Shown here: in pieces, positions 26,512 through 35,420 of the stretch
Position numbering within the stretch: position 1 is the first letter of the stretch
Layout of the letters: each line of letters starts with the position of its first letter
NCBI RefSeq assembly: GCF_029952525.1
Contig: NZ_JASAOF010000002.1
Location: 434,001-498,000, forward strand
Reading direction: 5' to 3'
Source: Saccharopolyspora ipomoeae
GTDB lineage: Bacteria > Actinomycetota > Actinomycetes > Mycobacteriales > Pseudonocardiaceae
Length of the DNA: 64,000 nucleotides
Position numbers and translations under genes: made by a program
Notes under the pieces: model-generated
Told to the model about the DNA's origin: nothing
Databases searched by the model: none
Seen by the model: only the letters and a program-made list of their open reading frames with translations

Positions 26512-26547
26512 CCGCTCGTCGCCCGGTCTCGTGACCGGGTCGAGCGG
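26512..26547 (+). promoter_or_regulatory. Hairpin between leader peptide and first structural gene
   Basis: CCCGGTC-TCGT-GACCGGG (26522-26539) forms a perfect 7-bp stem, extended outward by CCGCTCG (26512-26518) with CGAGCGG (26541-26547). It lies 31 bases after the leader peptide stop and ends 72 bases before the first monooxygenase gene. There is no T tract, so Rho-dependent control or control of translation is more likely than intrinsic attenuation. Confidence 0.5.
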
Positions 26548-26619
26548 TAATTCCCGAACCGCATCGCAGCGGCGTTCCCACCCCTCGACCCGCGCAGCAG
26601 GCGCAGGGAGGACACGAGG

Positions 26620-27741
26620 ATGGTTCAACCCACGCAGTGGCATCTGGCCGTGGCCCTCGACGGGACCGGCGCGCACCCGGCCTCGTGGCGGTCCGCGCAG
26701 GCCAGACCCGAGGACCTGTTCACCGCCGGGTACTGGCTGGACCTGGTTTCGCGCGCCGAGTCCGGGTTGCTGGACCTCGTCACGTTCGCCGACTCGCTGG
26801 GCCCGCAGTCCAGCGATCCGGACGGCCCCGACGAGCGCACCGACCGGGTGCGCGGCCGGCTCGACGCCGGGCTGATCGCGGCGCGCGTCGCGCCCCGGAC
26901 CCGGCACGTCGGGCTGGTCCCGGTCGCCGTGGTGACCCACACCGAGCCGTTCCACATCTCCAAGGCGATCGCGACGCTGGACTACGTCTCCGGCGGCCGG
27001 GCCGGCTGGTTGCCGCAGGTCAGCGCGAGCGCCGGGGACAACGCGCACTTCGGTCGCCGCGCGATCGAGCCGGATCGGCTGCTCGACGAGGCCGCCGATC
27101 ACGTGGAGGTGGTGCGCCGGTTGTGGGACTCCTGGGAGGACGACGCGGAGATCCGCGACGTGGCCACCGGCCGGTTCATCGACCGGGACAAGCTGCACCA
27201 CATCGACTTCCGGGGCGAGTGGTTCAGCGTCAAGGGCCCGTCGATCACGCCCCGCCCGCCCCAGGGGCAGCCGCTGGTGACCGCGACCGCCTCGGACGAG
27301 GCCGGGTTCGGCTTCGCCCGCCGCTCCGCGGACGTGGTGTTCACCCCGCTGCCCGACCCGGGCGTCGCGGACCGGGCGGTGGCCCTGGCCGGTGCGCTGC
27401 CCGTCTTCGGGGACCTGGTGGTCCACCTGGGAACCGACGCCGCGGAGCGCAAGGCACGTCTCGACTCTCTCGATCCGTCCACATCGGACCTGCCCGAGTT
27501 CGTCGGCGACGCGCGGGATTTGGCCGACCTGCTGGCGGAGCTGGCCGAACGTGGCGTGACGGGGTTCCGGCTGCACCCGGGTGAGCTTCCCGTCGACCTG
27601 GCCGCCATCACCGACGAGCTGGTGCCGGAGCTGCAGCGGCGCGGGGTGTTCCGCACCGGCTACGACGCCGGGACGCTGCGCGACCGGCTGGGGCTGGCCC
27701 GGCCGGTCAACCGCTACGCGAGCGCTGGAGGCACGCCGTGA
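26620..27741 (+). CDS. LLM class flavin-dependent oxidoreductase
   Basis: The 373-residue luciferase-like monooxygenase has an N-terminal barrel with AVALDGTGAHPASWR, a VTHTEPFHISKAIATLDYVSGGRAGWLPQVS segment and a long insertion before FSVKGPSITPRPPQGQPLVTATA. The ATG at 26620 follows GGAGGAC. It overlaps the next gene by 4 bases. With two further flavin monooxygenases it forms an operon headed by a Cys-containing leader peptide, so an organosulfur substrate is plausible. No flavin reductase is visible in the operon. Confidence 0.85.
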   Translation: MVQPTQWHLAVALDGTGAHPASWRSAQARPEDLFTAGYWLDLVSRAESGLLDLVTFADSLGPQSSDPDGPDERTDRVRGRLDAGLIAARVAPRTRHVGLVPVAVVTHTEPFHISKAIATLDYVSGGRAGWLPQVSASAGDNAHFGRRAIEPDRLLDEAADHVEVVRRLWDSWEDDAEIRDVATGRFIDRDKLHHIDFRGEWFSVKGPSITPRPPQGQPLVTATASDEAGFGFARRSADVVFTPLPDPGVADRAVALAGALPVFGDLVVHLGTDAAERKARLDSLDPSTSDLPEFVGDARDLADLLAELAERGVTGFRLHPGELPVDLAAITDELVPELQRRGVFRTGYDAGTLRDRLGLARPVNRYASAGGTP

Positions 27742-29075
27742 CCAAGCAGATCCATCTCGCCGCGCACTTCCCCGGCGTCAACAACACGACGGTGTGGAGC
27801 GATCCGCGATCGCTGAGCCAGATCGAGTTCTCCTCGTTCACCCACCTGGCCGGCACCGCCGAGCGGGCGCGGTTCGACTTCCTGTTCCTCGCCGAGGGCC
27901 TGCGGCTGCGCGAGCACGCCGGACGCATCCACGACCTCGACGTCGTGGGACGGCCGGACACGTTCACGGTGCTGGCGGCGTTGGCCGGGACGACCGACCG
28001 GCTGGGGCTGGCGGGCACCATCAACTCCACGTTCAACGAGCCCTACGAGGTGGCGCGCCAGTTCGCCAGCCTGGACCACCTCTCGGCGGGACGGGCGGCG
28101 TGGAACGTGGTGACGTCGTGGGACGCGTTCACCGGCGAGAACTTCCGGCGCGGCGGGTTCCTGCCGGAGGACCAGCGCTACGAGCGCGCGCGGCGGTTCC
28201 TGGAGACCGCGACGGAGCTGTTCGACTCGTGGCGCGGCGACGAGATCCTCGCCGACAAGGACTCCGGTGCGTTCCTGTCCGATCCGCGCGCCGGGGAGTT
28301 CGAGCACTCCGACGCGCACTTCGACATCCGCGGCCGGTTCACCGTGCCGCGCAGCCCGCAGGGAAGGCCGGTGATCTTCCAGGCGGGGGATTCCGAGGCC
28401 GGGCGGGAGTTCGCGGCCTCGGCGGCAGACGCGATCTTCACCAGGCACTCGACGTTGCAGGCGGGCAAGGACTTCTACGCCGACGTCAAGTCCCGGCTGG
28501 CCGCGCACGGCCGCGACCGCGAGGAGCTGCTGGTGTTCCCGGCGACCTCGGTGGTCGTCGGCGACACCGATGCCGATGCCCAGGAGCAGGCGGCGATCAT
28601 CCGCGAGCAGCAGGTCAGCGGCCCGACCGCGATCTCGTTCCTGGAGCAGCTGTGGAACACCGACCTCAGCGAGCTCGACCCGGACGGCCCGCTGCCGGAG
28701 TTCGACCCGGTCGTCGACGGCGACGCCATCACCCAGGGCCGGGCGAGCACCCGCATGTTCGGCGACCGGCTGGCCACCGCCCGCGGCTGGCGCGAGCTCG
28801 CCGAGGCCGAGAAGCTCTCGATCCGGGAGCTGATCATCGAGGTCACGGCGCGGCAGTCGTTCATCGGCAGCCCGTCGACGGTGGCCGAGGAGATGAACCG
28901 GTTCGTGCAGGAGGACGCCTCCGACGGGTTCATCCTCGTACCGCACCTGACGCCGGGCGGACTGGACGACTTCGCCGATCGCGTCGTGCCGCTGCTGCAG
29001 GAGCGCGGCGTCTACCGAACCGAGTACCCGGGGACGACGCTGCGCGAGAACCTCGGTCTGCCACCCGTTCCCTAG
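27738..29075 (+). CDS. NtaA/DmoA/SnaA family FMN-dependent monooxygenase
   Basis: The 445-residue protein has the longer form typical of nitrilotriacetate, dibenzothiophene-sulfone and dimethyl-sulfide monooxygenases. Landmarks are IHLAAHFPGVNNTTVW at the start, ARFDFLFLAEGLRLREH, FTVLAALAGTTDRLGLAGTINSTFNEPYEVARQFASLDHLSAGRAAWNVVTSWD, and RGRFTVPRSPQGRPVIFQAGDSEAGREFAA. These enzymes act with a separate NADH:FMN reductase. The GTG start overlaps the previous stop. Sulfur scavenging is a good guess because of the leader peptide, but nitrogen compounds are also substrates in this family. Confidence 0.88.
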   Translation: MTKQIHLAAHFPGVNNTTVWSDPRSLSQIEFSSFTHLAGTAERARFDFLFLAEGLRLREHAGRIHDLDVVGRPDTFTVLAALAGTTDRLGLAGTINSTFNEPYEVARQFASLDHLSAGRAAWNVVTSWDAFTGENFRRGGFLPEDQRYERARRFLETATELFDSWRGDEILADKDSGAFLSDPRAGEFEHSDAHFDIRGRFTVPRSPQGRPVIFQAGDSEAGREFAASAADAIFTRHSTLQAGKDFYADVKSRLAAHGRDREELLVFPATSVVVGDTDADAQEQAAIIREQQVSGPTAISFLEQLWNTDLSELDPDGPLPEFDPVVDGDAITQGRASTRMFGDRLATARGWRELAEAEKLSIRELIIEVTARQSFIGSPSTVAEEMNRFVQEDASDGFILVPHLTPGGLDDFADRVVPLLQERGVYRTEYPGTTLRENLGLPPVP

Positions 29076-29090
29076 AGCCCGGAGGCTTCG

Positions 29091-30215
29091 ATGCCAGTCC
29101 CCCTGTCGGTCCTGGACCTCTCGCCCATCGTCTCCGGGCAGACCGCAGCCGATGCCCTGCGCAACACGCTCGACCTCGCGCGCCGCACCGAGGAGTTCGG
29201 CTACCGCCGCTACTGGATCGCCGAGCACCACCTCACGCCGGGTGTCGCCTCGGCGGCTCCGGCGGTGCTGCTGACCGCGATCGCCGGTGTCACCAGCACG
29301 ATCCGGGTCGGCTCGGCCGCGGTGCTGCTGGGGCAGCACTCGCCGTTGACGGTCGCCGAGCAGTTCGGCACTCTCGCGCAGCTGCACCCGGGGCGGGTGG
29401 ACCTGGGCGTGGGCCGGTCGGGCAAGAAGCGCACCCGGGAGCTCACCGAGCGGCTGACCGCCCCGGTCGAGCACGAGGGCAGCACGGTCGACGGGCTGGT
29501 GGTGCCGGCGAAACCGCGCGCCGTGGCGCGGTCGGAGAAGTACGCGGCCCGCCTGCGCCAGCAGGCCGAGCTCGTCGGTGCCCCGGCAGAGGAGCTCACC
29601 TACCGGGAGCAGGTCCAGCGGGTGCGGTGGTTCCTGGAGGGCGGGTTCCCCGGGCCGGACGGGAAGCCGGTGCGCGCCAACCCGGCCGAGGGCGCCGACC
29701 TGCAGATGTGGGTCCTGGCCTCCAGCGGCGGCGAGAGCGCCGTCACCGCAGGGGAATTGGGGATCCCGTTCGCGGCGAGCTACCACATCACGCCGTCGAC
29801 GGTGCTGGAGACCGTGGAGGCCTACCGCGAGCACTTCCGGCCCTCGGCCCACCTGGACCGGCCGCACGTGGTGGTCTCGGCGGACGTCGTGGTGGCCGAC
29901 ACGACCGAGCGCGCCCGCGAACTGGCCTCCCCCTACGGCATGTGGGTGCACAGCATCCGCGCGGGCGCGGGTGCGATCCCGTTCCCCTCCCCCGCCGAGG
30001 CCGCCGAGTTCGAGTGGGACGACGAAGCCCGCGACGTCGTCGCCGACCGGCTGGCCACCCAGTTCGTCGGCACCCCGGACGACGTCGCCGACCGGCTCGC
30101 GACCCTGCGACGCGTCACGGACGCCGACGAACTCGTCATCACCACCATCACCCACGACCACGCGGACCGAGTCCGCTCCTACGACCTCCTCGCCAAGTCC
30201 TGGGCCGGCTCGTGA
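29091..30215 (+). CDS. LLM class flavin-dependent oxidoreductase (MsnO8-like)
   Basis: The 374-residue luciferase-like protein resembles the one at 20966: LSVLDLSPIVSGQTAADALRNTLDLARRTEEFGYRRYWIAEHHLTPGVASAAP, and TIRVGSAAVLLGQHSPLTVAEQFGTLAQLHPGRVDLGVGRSGKKR. It has an extra segment of about 45 residues rich in basic residues after that motif. It is the third gene of the operon, 15 bases after the NtaA-type gene, with GGAGG before the ATG. The substrate is unknown. Confidence 0.87.
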   Translation: MPVPLSVLDLSPIVSGQTAADALRNTLDLARRTEEFGYRRYWIAEHHLTPGVASAAPAVLLTAIAGVTSTIRVGSAAVLLGQHSPLTVAEQFGTLAQLHPGRVDLGVGRSGKKRTRELTERLTAPVEHEGSTVDGLVVPAKPRAVARSEKYAARLRQQAELVGAPAEELTYREQVQRVRWFLEGGFPGPDGKPVRANPAEGADLQMWVLASSGGESAVTAGELGIPFAASYHITPSTVLETVEAYREHFRPSAHLDRPHVVVSADVVVADTTERARELASPYGMWVHSIRAGAGAIPFPSPAEAAEFEWDDEARDVVADRLATQFVGTPDDVADRLATLRRVTDADELVITTITHDHADRVRSYDLLAKSWAGS

Positions 30216-30222
30216 GGCGCGC

Positions 30223-30393
30223 AGTTTTCATGAAAACTTCCCTCCTCCAGAGAACCCGACGTTTCCGCTGAATCCTCGGATTTCCGGTGGTGAGGGAGTT
30301 ATCGCCAGAAACCTCCCTCACCAGGAGAGGGGACGTTTTCATGAAAACCTCCCCGTCCCCCGGTCTTCGGGGTGGTGAGGTTTTCATGAGAAC
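30223..30393. repeat. Cluster of GTTTTCATGAAAAC palindromes
   Basis: Three copies lie in the 187-base gap between convergent genes. AGTTTTCATGAAAACT (30223-30238) and GTTTTCATGAAAAC (30335-30348) are perfect palindromes; GTTTTCATGAGAAC (30380-30393) has one change. Between them GGTGAGGGAG (30289-30298) pairs with CTCCCTCACC (30313-30322). CTTCC or CCTCCCC runs follow the first two palindromes. Small open frames here are produced by the repeats and are not credible genes. Confidence 0.75.
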
Positions 30394-30402
30394 CGCGCGT
30401 TC

Positions 30403-31146
30403 TCAGCCACGTCCGATGAACGGCATGGTGGTCGCGGTGATGGTCATGAACTGGACGTTGGCCTCCAGCGGGAGACCGGCCATGTAGAGGACGGCGTCGG
30501 CGACGTGCCGGGGGTCGAAGGTCGGTTCGGGGCTCACCGAGCCGTCGGCCTGGGTGGCGCCGGTGGCGATGCCGGAGGTCATGTCGGTGGCCGCGTTGCC
30601 GATGTCGATCTGACCGCAGGCGATGTCGTGCGCCCGGCCGTCCAGCGAGATCGACTTGGTCAGCCCGGTGATCGCGTGCTTGGTGGTGGTGTAGGCGACG
30701 CTGCGCGGCCGGGGCGCGTGGGCCGAGATCGAGCCGTTGTTGATGATCCGCCCGCCGCGCGGTGCCTGCTCGGACATGATCCGGAACGCGTGGTGCGCGC
30801 ACAGGAACGAGCCGGTGAGGTTGGCCCGCACGACGGCGTCGAAGTCGTCGGGCGCGAGTTCGCCGACGTCACCGGCGGGCCCGAAGGTGCCGGCGTTGTT
30901 GACCAGCAGGTCGACGCGTCCCCACTCCTGCCGGACGGTGTCGAACAGGGCGGCCACCGAGGCGGCGTCGGTGACGTTGGTGGGGATCGCGCGGGCCGCG
31001 GTGGACTCGCCCGCGGTCTCGGCGAGGGGTTCGGGGCGGCGCCCGGCCAGCGCCACCCGGTAGCCCTCGGCGAGCAGGGCTCGGGCGATCACCCGCCCCA
31101 GCCCGGTTCCGGCTCCGGTCACCACCGCGACTCGCTCGTTGCTCAT
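30403..31146 (-). CDS. SDR family oxidoreductase
   Basis: The 247-residue short-chain dehydrogenase has the cofactor motif [17 protein letters not shown], and a catalytic Ser...Tyr-x-x-x-Lys set ([24 protein letters not shown]). The C-terminus ends PFIGRG. The ATG at 31146 is preferred because a GGAG lies a few bases upstream of it. It is an isolated gene next to the palindrome cluster, and its substrate is unknown. Confidence 0.87.
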   Translation of the reverse strand: MSNERVAVVTGAGTGLGRVIARALLAEGYRVALAGRRPEPLAETAGESTAARAIPTNVTDAASVAALFDTVRQEWGRVDLLVNNAGTFGPAGDVGELAPDDFDAVVRANLTGSFLCAHHAFRIMSEQAPRGGRIINNGSISAHAPRPRSVAYTTTKHAITGLTKSISLDGRAHDIACGQIDIGNAATDMTSGIATGATQADGSVSPEPTFDPRHVADAVLYMAGLPLEANVQFMTITATTMPFIGRG

Positions 31147-31220
31147 GCGCTCCATGATGCAGGGCCGGGCGTCAGAATCCCCAGCCGCCTCCGTAGCCCC
31201 AGCGCCAGTCCCACACGTGC

Positions 31221-32540
31221 CTACCTCCTCGCGGCCAGTCGTTCGGTGCTCAGCACGAAGTCCTGGTCACCGGATCGCCCGCTGCGGACGGGCACGCGGT
31301 CCACGGCCGGTCGCCTGCCCTGGGCGGACACGACGACGGTCGCGAAGCCCTCGGGCAGGTCGTGGACCTCGTACTCGCCGTCGGTGGAGGTCACCAGCCG
31401 GGCCAGCTGCAGCCCGGACTGGTCGGTGATGGTCAGGATCGCGCCGGGAACCGGGGTTCCGTCGCCGTCGCGGACGGTACCCGAAAGCGTCCGGTGCTTG
31501 CGGGGTTTCGGCGCTTCCAGCACCGGGTCGACGACGACGTCTCCGTCGTCCTCGTGCTCGTAGGTGCCCGCCGCGGTGACGGCCGCCGGGTCGCCCTTGC
31601 GCCGCACCCACAGCCGGTGACCGACGACCAGGGCGATGCCGAGGGCGTACCAGCAGCACAGGCCGATGATGCCGCGCGGGGCTCCGACGCCGTCGAAGTA
31701 GAGGATGCCGCGCATCGCGTCGACGGCCTGGCCCAGCGGCAGGAACCCGTGCAGCGCCTGGAAGAACGGTGGCACCAGCTCCTTCGGGATCGCGCCGCCG
31801 GAGGAGGGCATGCTCAGCAGCACGAAGGTCCCCATCGCCACGCCGGGCAGGAACTGCTTGACGAAGGGCACCAGCCCGAAGCTGGTCCAGCCGACGGCCT
31901 GGGTGAGCAGGAAGCCGACGAGCAGCAGCAGCGGCCGGTTGTAGATCACGCCCATCGCCAGGGCGGCGCTGTAGCAGACGACGGCCGCGAAGGCGCCGAC
32001 ACCGACGAGCGCGGCGAGCTTCTGGCGGGTGCGCAGTTCGGCGCGCAGCAGCATCATCACCGTGACGTAGGGCGGGATGTTCATCGCCAGCAGGCAGTAC
32101 AGCAGGCCGGTGCCCATGACGTCGCCGGGCGCGGAGGGCGCGAGATCGGTGAGGACCAGGTGGTGTCCGGTGGCCGAGGCCACGGGGGTGAAGATCTGCT
32201 GCAGGATCATCATCAGCGCCGACCCGTTGGCCTTGGCGTAGAGCAGCTCACCGTTGTCGGGGTCGTACCCGGCGACGGCCTCGCGCTGGGTGATGGCCTC
32301 GCGCGCACCGGCTTCGTCGGGGACCGCCGTGACGTCGAAGCCCCCGGGCATCGCCGCCTCGAAGGTGGTGGCGAGCTGGTGCGCGGCCTGGTCGCCGACG
32401 ACGACCACCGGCATGTCGTGGGGTTTCGGGGCGTGCAGCGGCAGTAGGTAGCAGAGCATGAACCCGCAGATGAAGAACGCGGGGAACCACAGGGTGTTGA
32501 CCAGCGTGCGCACCGTCGAGGGTGGCTGTGGCTCGGTCAA
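31221..32540 (-). CDS. ABC-2/YhgE-type membrane permease with C-terminal carboxypeptidase-regulatory-like domain
   Basis: The 439-residue protein has one N-terminal helix ([23 protein letters not shown]), an extracytoplasmic domain of about 120 residues, then five or so helices in the arrangement of DUF3533/ABC-2 membrane proteins. After the last helix there is an acidic linker ([11 protein letters not shown]) and a beta-sandwich of the carboxypeptidase-regulatory type ([25 protein letters not shown]...[22 protein letters not shown]). The TTG at 32540 follows GGAGG. There is no ATPase partner. The fused sandwich is unusual for this membrane family. The role is unknown; export or envelope anchoring is possible. 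Confidence 0.72.
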   Translation of the reverse strand: MTEPQPPSTVRTLVNTLWFPAFFICGFMLCYLLPLHAPKPHDMPVVVVGDQAAHQLATTFEAAMPGGFDVTAVPDEAGAREAITQREAVAGYDPDNGELLYAKANGSALMMILQQIFTPVASATGHHLVLTDLAPSAPGDVMGTGLLYCLLAMNIPPYVTVMMLLRAELRTRQKLAALVGVGAFAAVVCYSAALAMGVIYNRPLLLLVGFLLTQAVGWTSFGLVPFVKQFLPGVAMGTFVLLSMPSSGGAIPKELVPPFFQALHGFLPLGQAVDAMRGILYFDGVGAPRGIIGLCCWYALGIALVVGHRLWVRRKGDPAAVTAAGTYEHEDDGDVVVDPVLEAPKPRKHRTLSGTVRDGDGTPVPGAILTITDQSGLQLARLVTSTDGEYEVHDLPEGFATVVVSAQGRRPAVDRVPVRSGRSGDQDFVLSTERLAARR

Positions 32541-32725
32541 GGAACCTCCTTCTTCTCGGCACGGGGTTCCCGTGCGCCGGACCCGGAGACGGTTGACTCG
32601 AACAACCATTAGCAAGACTAACTTATTCCGGATCGCGCCCCACCCGACGCCCACGACCTCGATCGAAATGCGAATTCTTTCCAGATACGTAGTCTGAGCT
32701 GCGGGGGGAAGGAGTTCGCGGCATC

Positions 32726-33676
32726 ATGCGCATCCGCTCACGCACGTTCTCCGCCGCACTGGCCGCGCTCGCGCTCGCGGGCATCAGCGCGTGCCAACCG
32801 GCACCGGCACCACCGCAGCAGGGCGGCGGCGTCACCTCCGACCAGCAGGGCGGCGCGGGAGCGCCGGACGGGCCGCCGGTGGTCGCCGTCAAGATCGACA
32901 ACGCTGCCGAGGGCCGCCCGCCGGTGGGCCTGGAAGCCGCCGACGTGGTCTACCTCGAACCCGTCGAAGGCGGACTGAGCCGCATCCTGGCCCTGTTCGC
33001 CACCCACAAGCCCACCACCATCGGCCCGGTGCGCAGCGCCCGCGAGACCGACGCCGAGATCCTGCCGCAGTACGGCCGCCCCACCCTGGCCTACTCCGGC
33101 GCCGCACCCGAGGTGCTGCCGACGATCGACGCGGCCCCGCTCACCGACGCCTCCGACGCGCGCGTGCCCGACGCGTACTCCCGCGACGATTCCCGCCCGG
33201 TGCCGCACAACCTGTTCGTCGACTCCACCAAGCTCCCGCCCGGGCAGCCCTGGTCGGGCGCCTCCCGCCCGCTCGTCGGCGACGCGCCCGCCGGGGGCGC
33301 GCCCACCGAGCGCTACGAGGTCCACTACACGGCGGCCACCGCCGGGTTCTTCTTCAACCACGACAACCGCCGCTGGATGATCTCGATGGACGGCGAGCCC
33401 TACGCCGCGGTCAACAGCGGACGCCTGGGCGTGTCCACGGTGATCGTCCAGAAGGTCCGCACCCACGATTCGGTGGTGCGCGATGCGGCGGGCAACACCT
33501 CCCCGGTCGCCGAGACGATCGGCAGCGGCCAGGCGATCGTGCTGCGCGACGGCAAGAGCTACACGGGCACCTGGAACCGCCCCTCCCCCGAAGCCCCGAC
33601 CACCTACGCAGACCAGGCCGGCGCACCACTGCCTGTGGCGGCCGGCCAGGTCTGGGTGGTGCTGGAGCCGAACTAA
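32726..33676 (+). CDS. DUF3048 domain lipoprotein (YerB-like)
   Basis: The 316-residue lipoprotein has a signal with the lipobox ISAC (Cys23) and a Gly/Gln-rich spacer. The DUF3048 domain begins VVAVKIDNAAEGRPPVGLEAADVVYLEPVEGGLSRILALFATHKP and includes GPVRSARETDAEILPQYGRPTLAYSGAAPEV. The C-terminal part (VRTHDSVVRDAAGNTSPVAETIGSGQAIVLRDGKSYTGTWNRP) fits the second half of the family. Its biochemical role in relatives is not known. It is alone in its transcription unit. Confidence 0.88.
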   Translation: MRIRSRTFSAALAALALAGISACQPAPAPPQQGGGVTSDQQGGAGAPDGPPVVAVKIDNAAEGRPPVGLEAADVVYLEPVEGGLSRILALFATHKPTTIGPVRSARETDAEILPQYGRPTLAYSGAAPEVLPTIDAAPLTDASDARVPDAYSRDDSRPVPHNLFVDSTKLPPGQPWSGASRPLVGDAPAGGAPTERYEVHYTAATAGFFFNHDNRRWMISMDGEPYAAVNSGRLGVSTVIVQKVRTHDSVVRDAAGNTSPVAETIGSGQAIVLRDGKSYTGTWNRPSPEAPTTYADQAGAPLPVAAGQVWVVLEPN

Positions 33677-33769
33677 GAAATCGCTCCTGAGGTTGCTTTG
33701 CTCAGCGGTGCGGTGGCGGCTGAGTCCCACACCTGAGACAGCGGCTGGCGCCGCAACCGGAACAGCCCT

Positions 33770-35215
33770 CTAGAACTGGTCGATGAGCAGGGCGATGGAG
33801 AAGTAGCCGTAGAAGACCACAGCCACGCCCATCATCACCAGGCGCCAGCCGCCGAGGCGGATGACCCGGGGCAGGAACCGGCGGTTGATGACGATCAGCA
33901 GCATCGAGTACAGGAACATCACCACGCCGCCCGCCGACGAGGAGATCAGGATCAGCGCGAGCGGTTCCTCGGTGCCCGACAGCAGGATCGCCGACCCGGC
34001 GATGATCATCGCCCAGATCACCGCGAAGTAGATGCGGCTCTCGGTGACCTTGGTGCTGTCGCGGAAGAACGTGACCTTGACGGTGTCGGCGGTCAACCGG
34101 CTCACCCAGTCCATGATGCCCAGCTGGGTGGAGAACAGCGCGATCGCACCGGCGCACCAGAACGCCATCTGGAACCAGAGGCCGAAGTTCTGCCCGAAGA
34201 TCTCGCCCTCGGCCTTGATGAAGTCGAAGTCGTCCTCGGGCAGCGGGTGGCCGAACACCGTGGCGTAGGCCAGCACCGACATGATCACCAGGGTGCCGCA
34301 GCCGAGCACGAAGAAGGTGCCGAACTGCTCGACGTTGGCGACCTTCCACCAGCCCTTCCAGCGGCGCCGGTTGTCGTCGCTGTCGAGGAACATGTGCCCG
34401 GTCCCGGCCGCGGCGGCCTCCTCGCCGGTGAACGGCGAGGTCACCCGAGGCATGAACTGCCCCATGCCCATCTGCTTGTCGCGCACCCAGTTGCTCTGCA
34501 CGAGGTTGTTGCCGCCACCGGCTCCGGCGAAGGCGATCGCGCCCAGCAGCGCGGCGACGCCGCCGACCTCCTCCATCGGCGGCAGCTGGCCCACGCTGGC
34601 GAAGCTGGCGCCGAAGGCGGCCCAGTCCGACAGGCCGGTGCCGACGAACAGCGCCACCACCAGGAACACCGCGATGCCGCCCACCAGCACCATCTCGACG
34701 CGCTCCACGGTCCGGTAGACCACTTTGGACAGGGTGAGCGCGGATCCGATGGCCACCATCGCCACGATCGCGATCGGCACCGGTGCTCCGGCGCCCGCCA
34801 CGTAGGTCACGATCGTCGCCGCGCCGGTCGCCCAGCCCGGCCAGAGGTTGGGGATGATCGCGATGACGGTGATCAGCACGCCCAGCGGGGGCCAGATCCT
34901 GGTGAAGCCGGTGACCGCGGTCTCGCCGGTGGCCAGCGTGTACCGCTCGATCTCCATGTTGAGGATGTACTGCATGAAGAACCCGAGCACGGCGGTCCAC
35001 ATGAGAACGAGACCGACCTGGCTGGTGATGTAGGGCCACAGCACGAACTCACCGGAGCCGATCGCGGTGGCGGTGAGGATGATGCTGGCGCCGAAGATCT
35101 GCCGGAACCGGCGCGGCTCGGGCAGGTCCCGGTACCTGGCCGGGGGGAGGAACTTGCTCGGCAGTTCGCGGGCGACGGCCCCTGCTTCCGGTATCTCTCG
35201 GTCCTGGATGGCCAC
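33770..35215 (-). CDS. Nramp family divalent metal transporter
   Basis: The 481-residue membrane protein has about eleven transmembrane helices. It starts with a hydrophilic N-terminus, and helix 1 carries the ASIILTATAIGSGEFVLWPY pattern. In place of the canonical DPGN metal motif it reads A-IGSGE, so it belongs to the Nramp-related branch whose true substrate may not be Mn or Fe. The GTG at 35215 follows GGAGG closely. It is divergent from the NUDIX gene. Confidence 0.8.
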   Translation of the reverse strand: MAIQDREIPEAGAVARELPSKFLPPARYRDLPEPRRFRQIFGASIILTATAIGSGEFVLWPYITSQVGLVLMWTAVLGFFMQYILNMEIERYTLATGETAVTGFTRIWPPLGVLITVIAIIPNLWPGWATGAATIVTYVAGAGAPVPIAIVAMVAIGSALTLSKVVYRTVERVEMVLVGGIAVFLVVALFVGTGLSDWAAFGASFASVGQLPPMEEVGGVAALLGAIAFAGAGGGNNLVQSNWVRDKQMGMGQFMPRVTSPFTGEEAAAAGTGHMFLDSDDNRRRWKGWWKVANVEQFGTFFVLGCGTLVIMSVLAYATVFGHPLPEDDFDFIKAEGEIFGQNFGLWFQMAFWCAGAIALFSTQLGIMDWVSRLTADTVKVTFFRDSTKVTESRIYFAVIWAMIIAGSAILLSGTEEPLALILISSSAGGVVMFLYSMLLIVINRRFLPRVIRLGGWRLVMMGVAVVFYGYFSIALLIDQF

Positions 35216-35420
35216 GGTGCCTCCTGGGTGGAGCGGATACGGCCGATCAGGTGTAGCAACCCGACATCCGCTTGTGAACCAGCTCACACATCTGGATCCA
35301 TCCCGAATGTCCGAATCGAAAGCCGTGCGCAGCGGAAACACCCCGCCGAAAGCCGGTGCGGTCAGGCCGCTCTCCGGTAAAGTGATCTTTTCTGACTCGA
35401 TGGCGAAGGGACCCGCACCG

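Noticed and set aside
27714-30161. Minus-strand open frame of 815 codons opposite the monooxygenase operon
   Set aside because: The plus-strand frames carry recognisable family motifs, ribosome sites and overlaps. The antisense frame has none.
30148-30387. Small minus-strand frame containing repeated EVFMKTS
   Set aside because: The repeated residues are simply the GTTTTCATGAAAAC palindromes translated; no family features or ribosome site.
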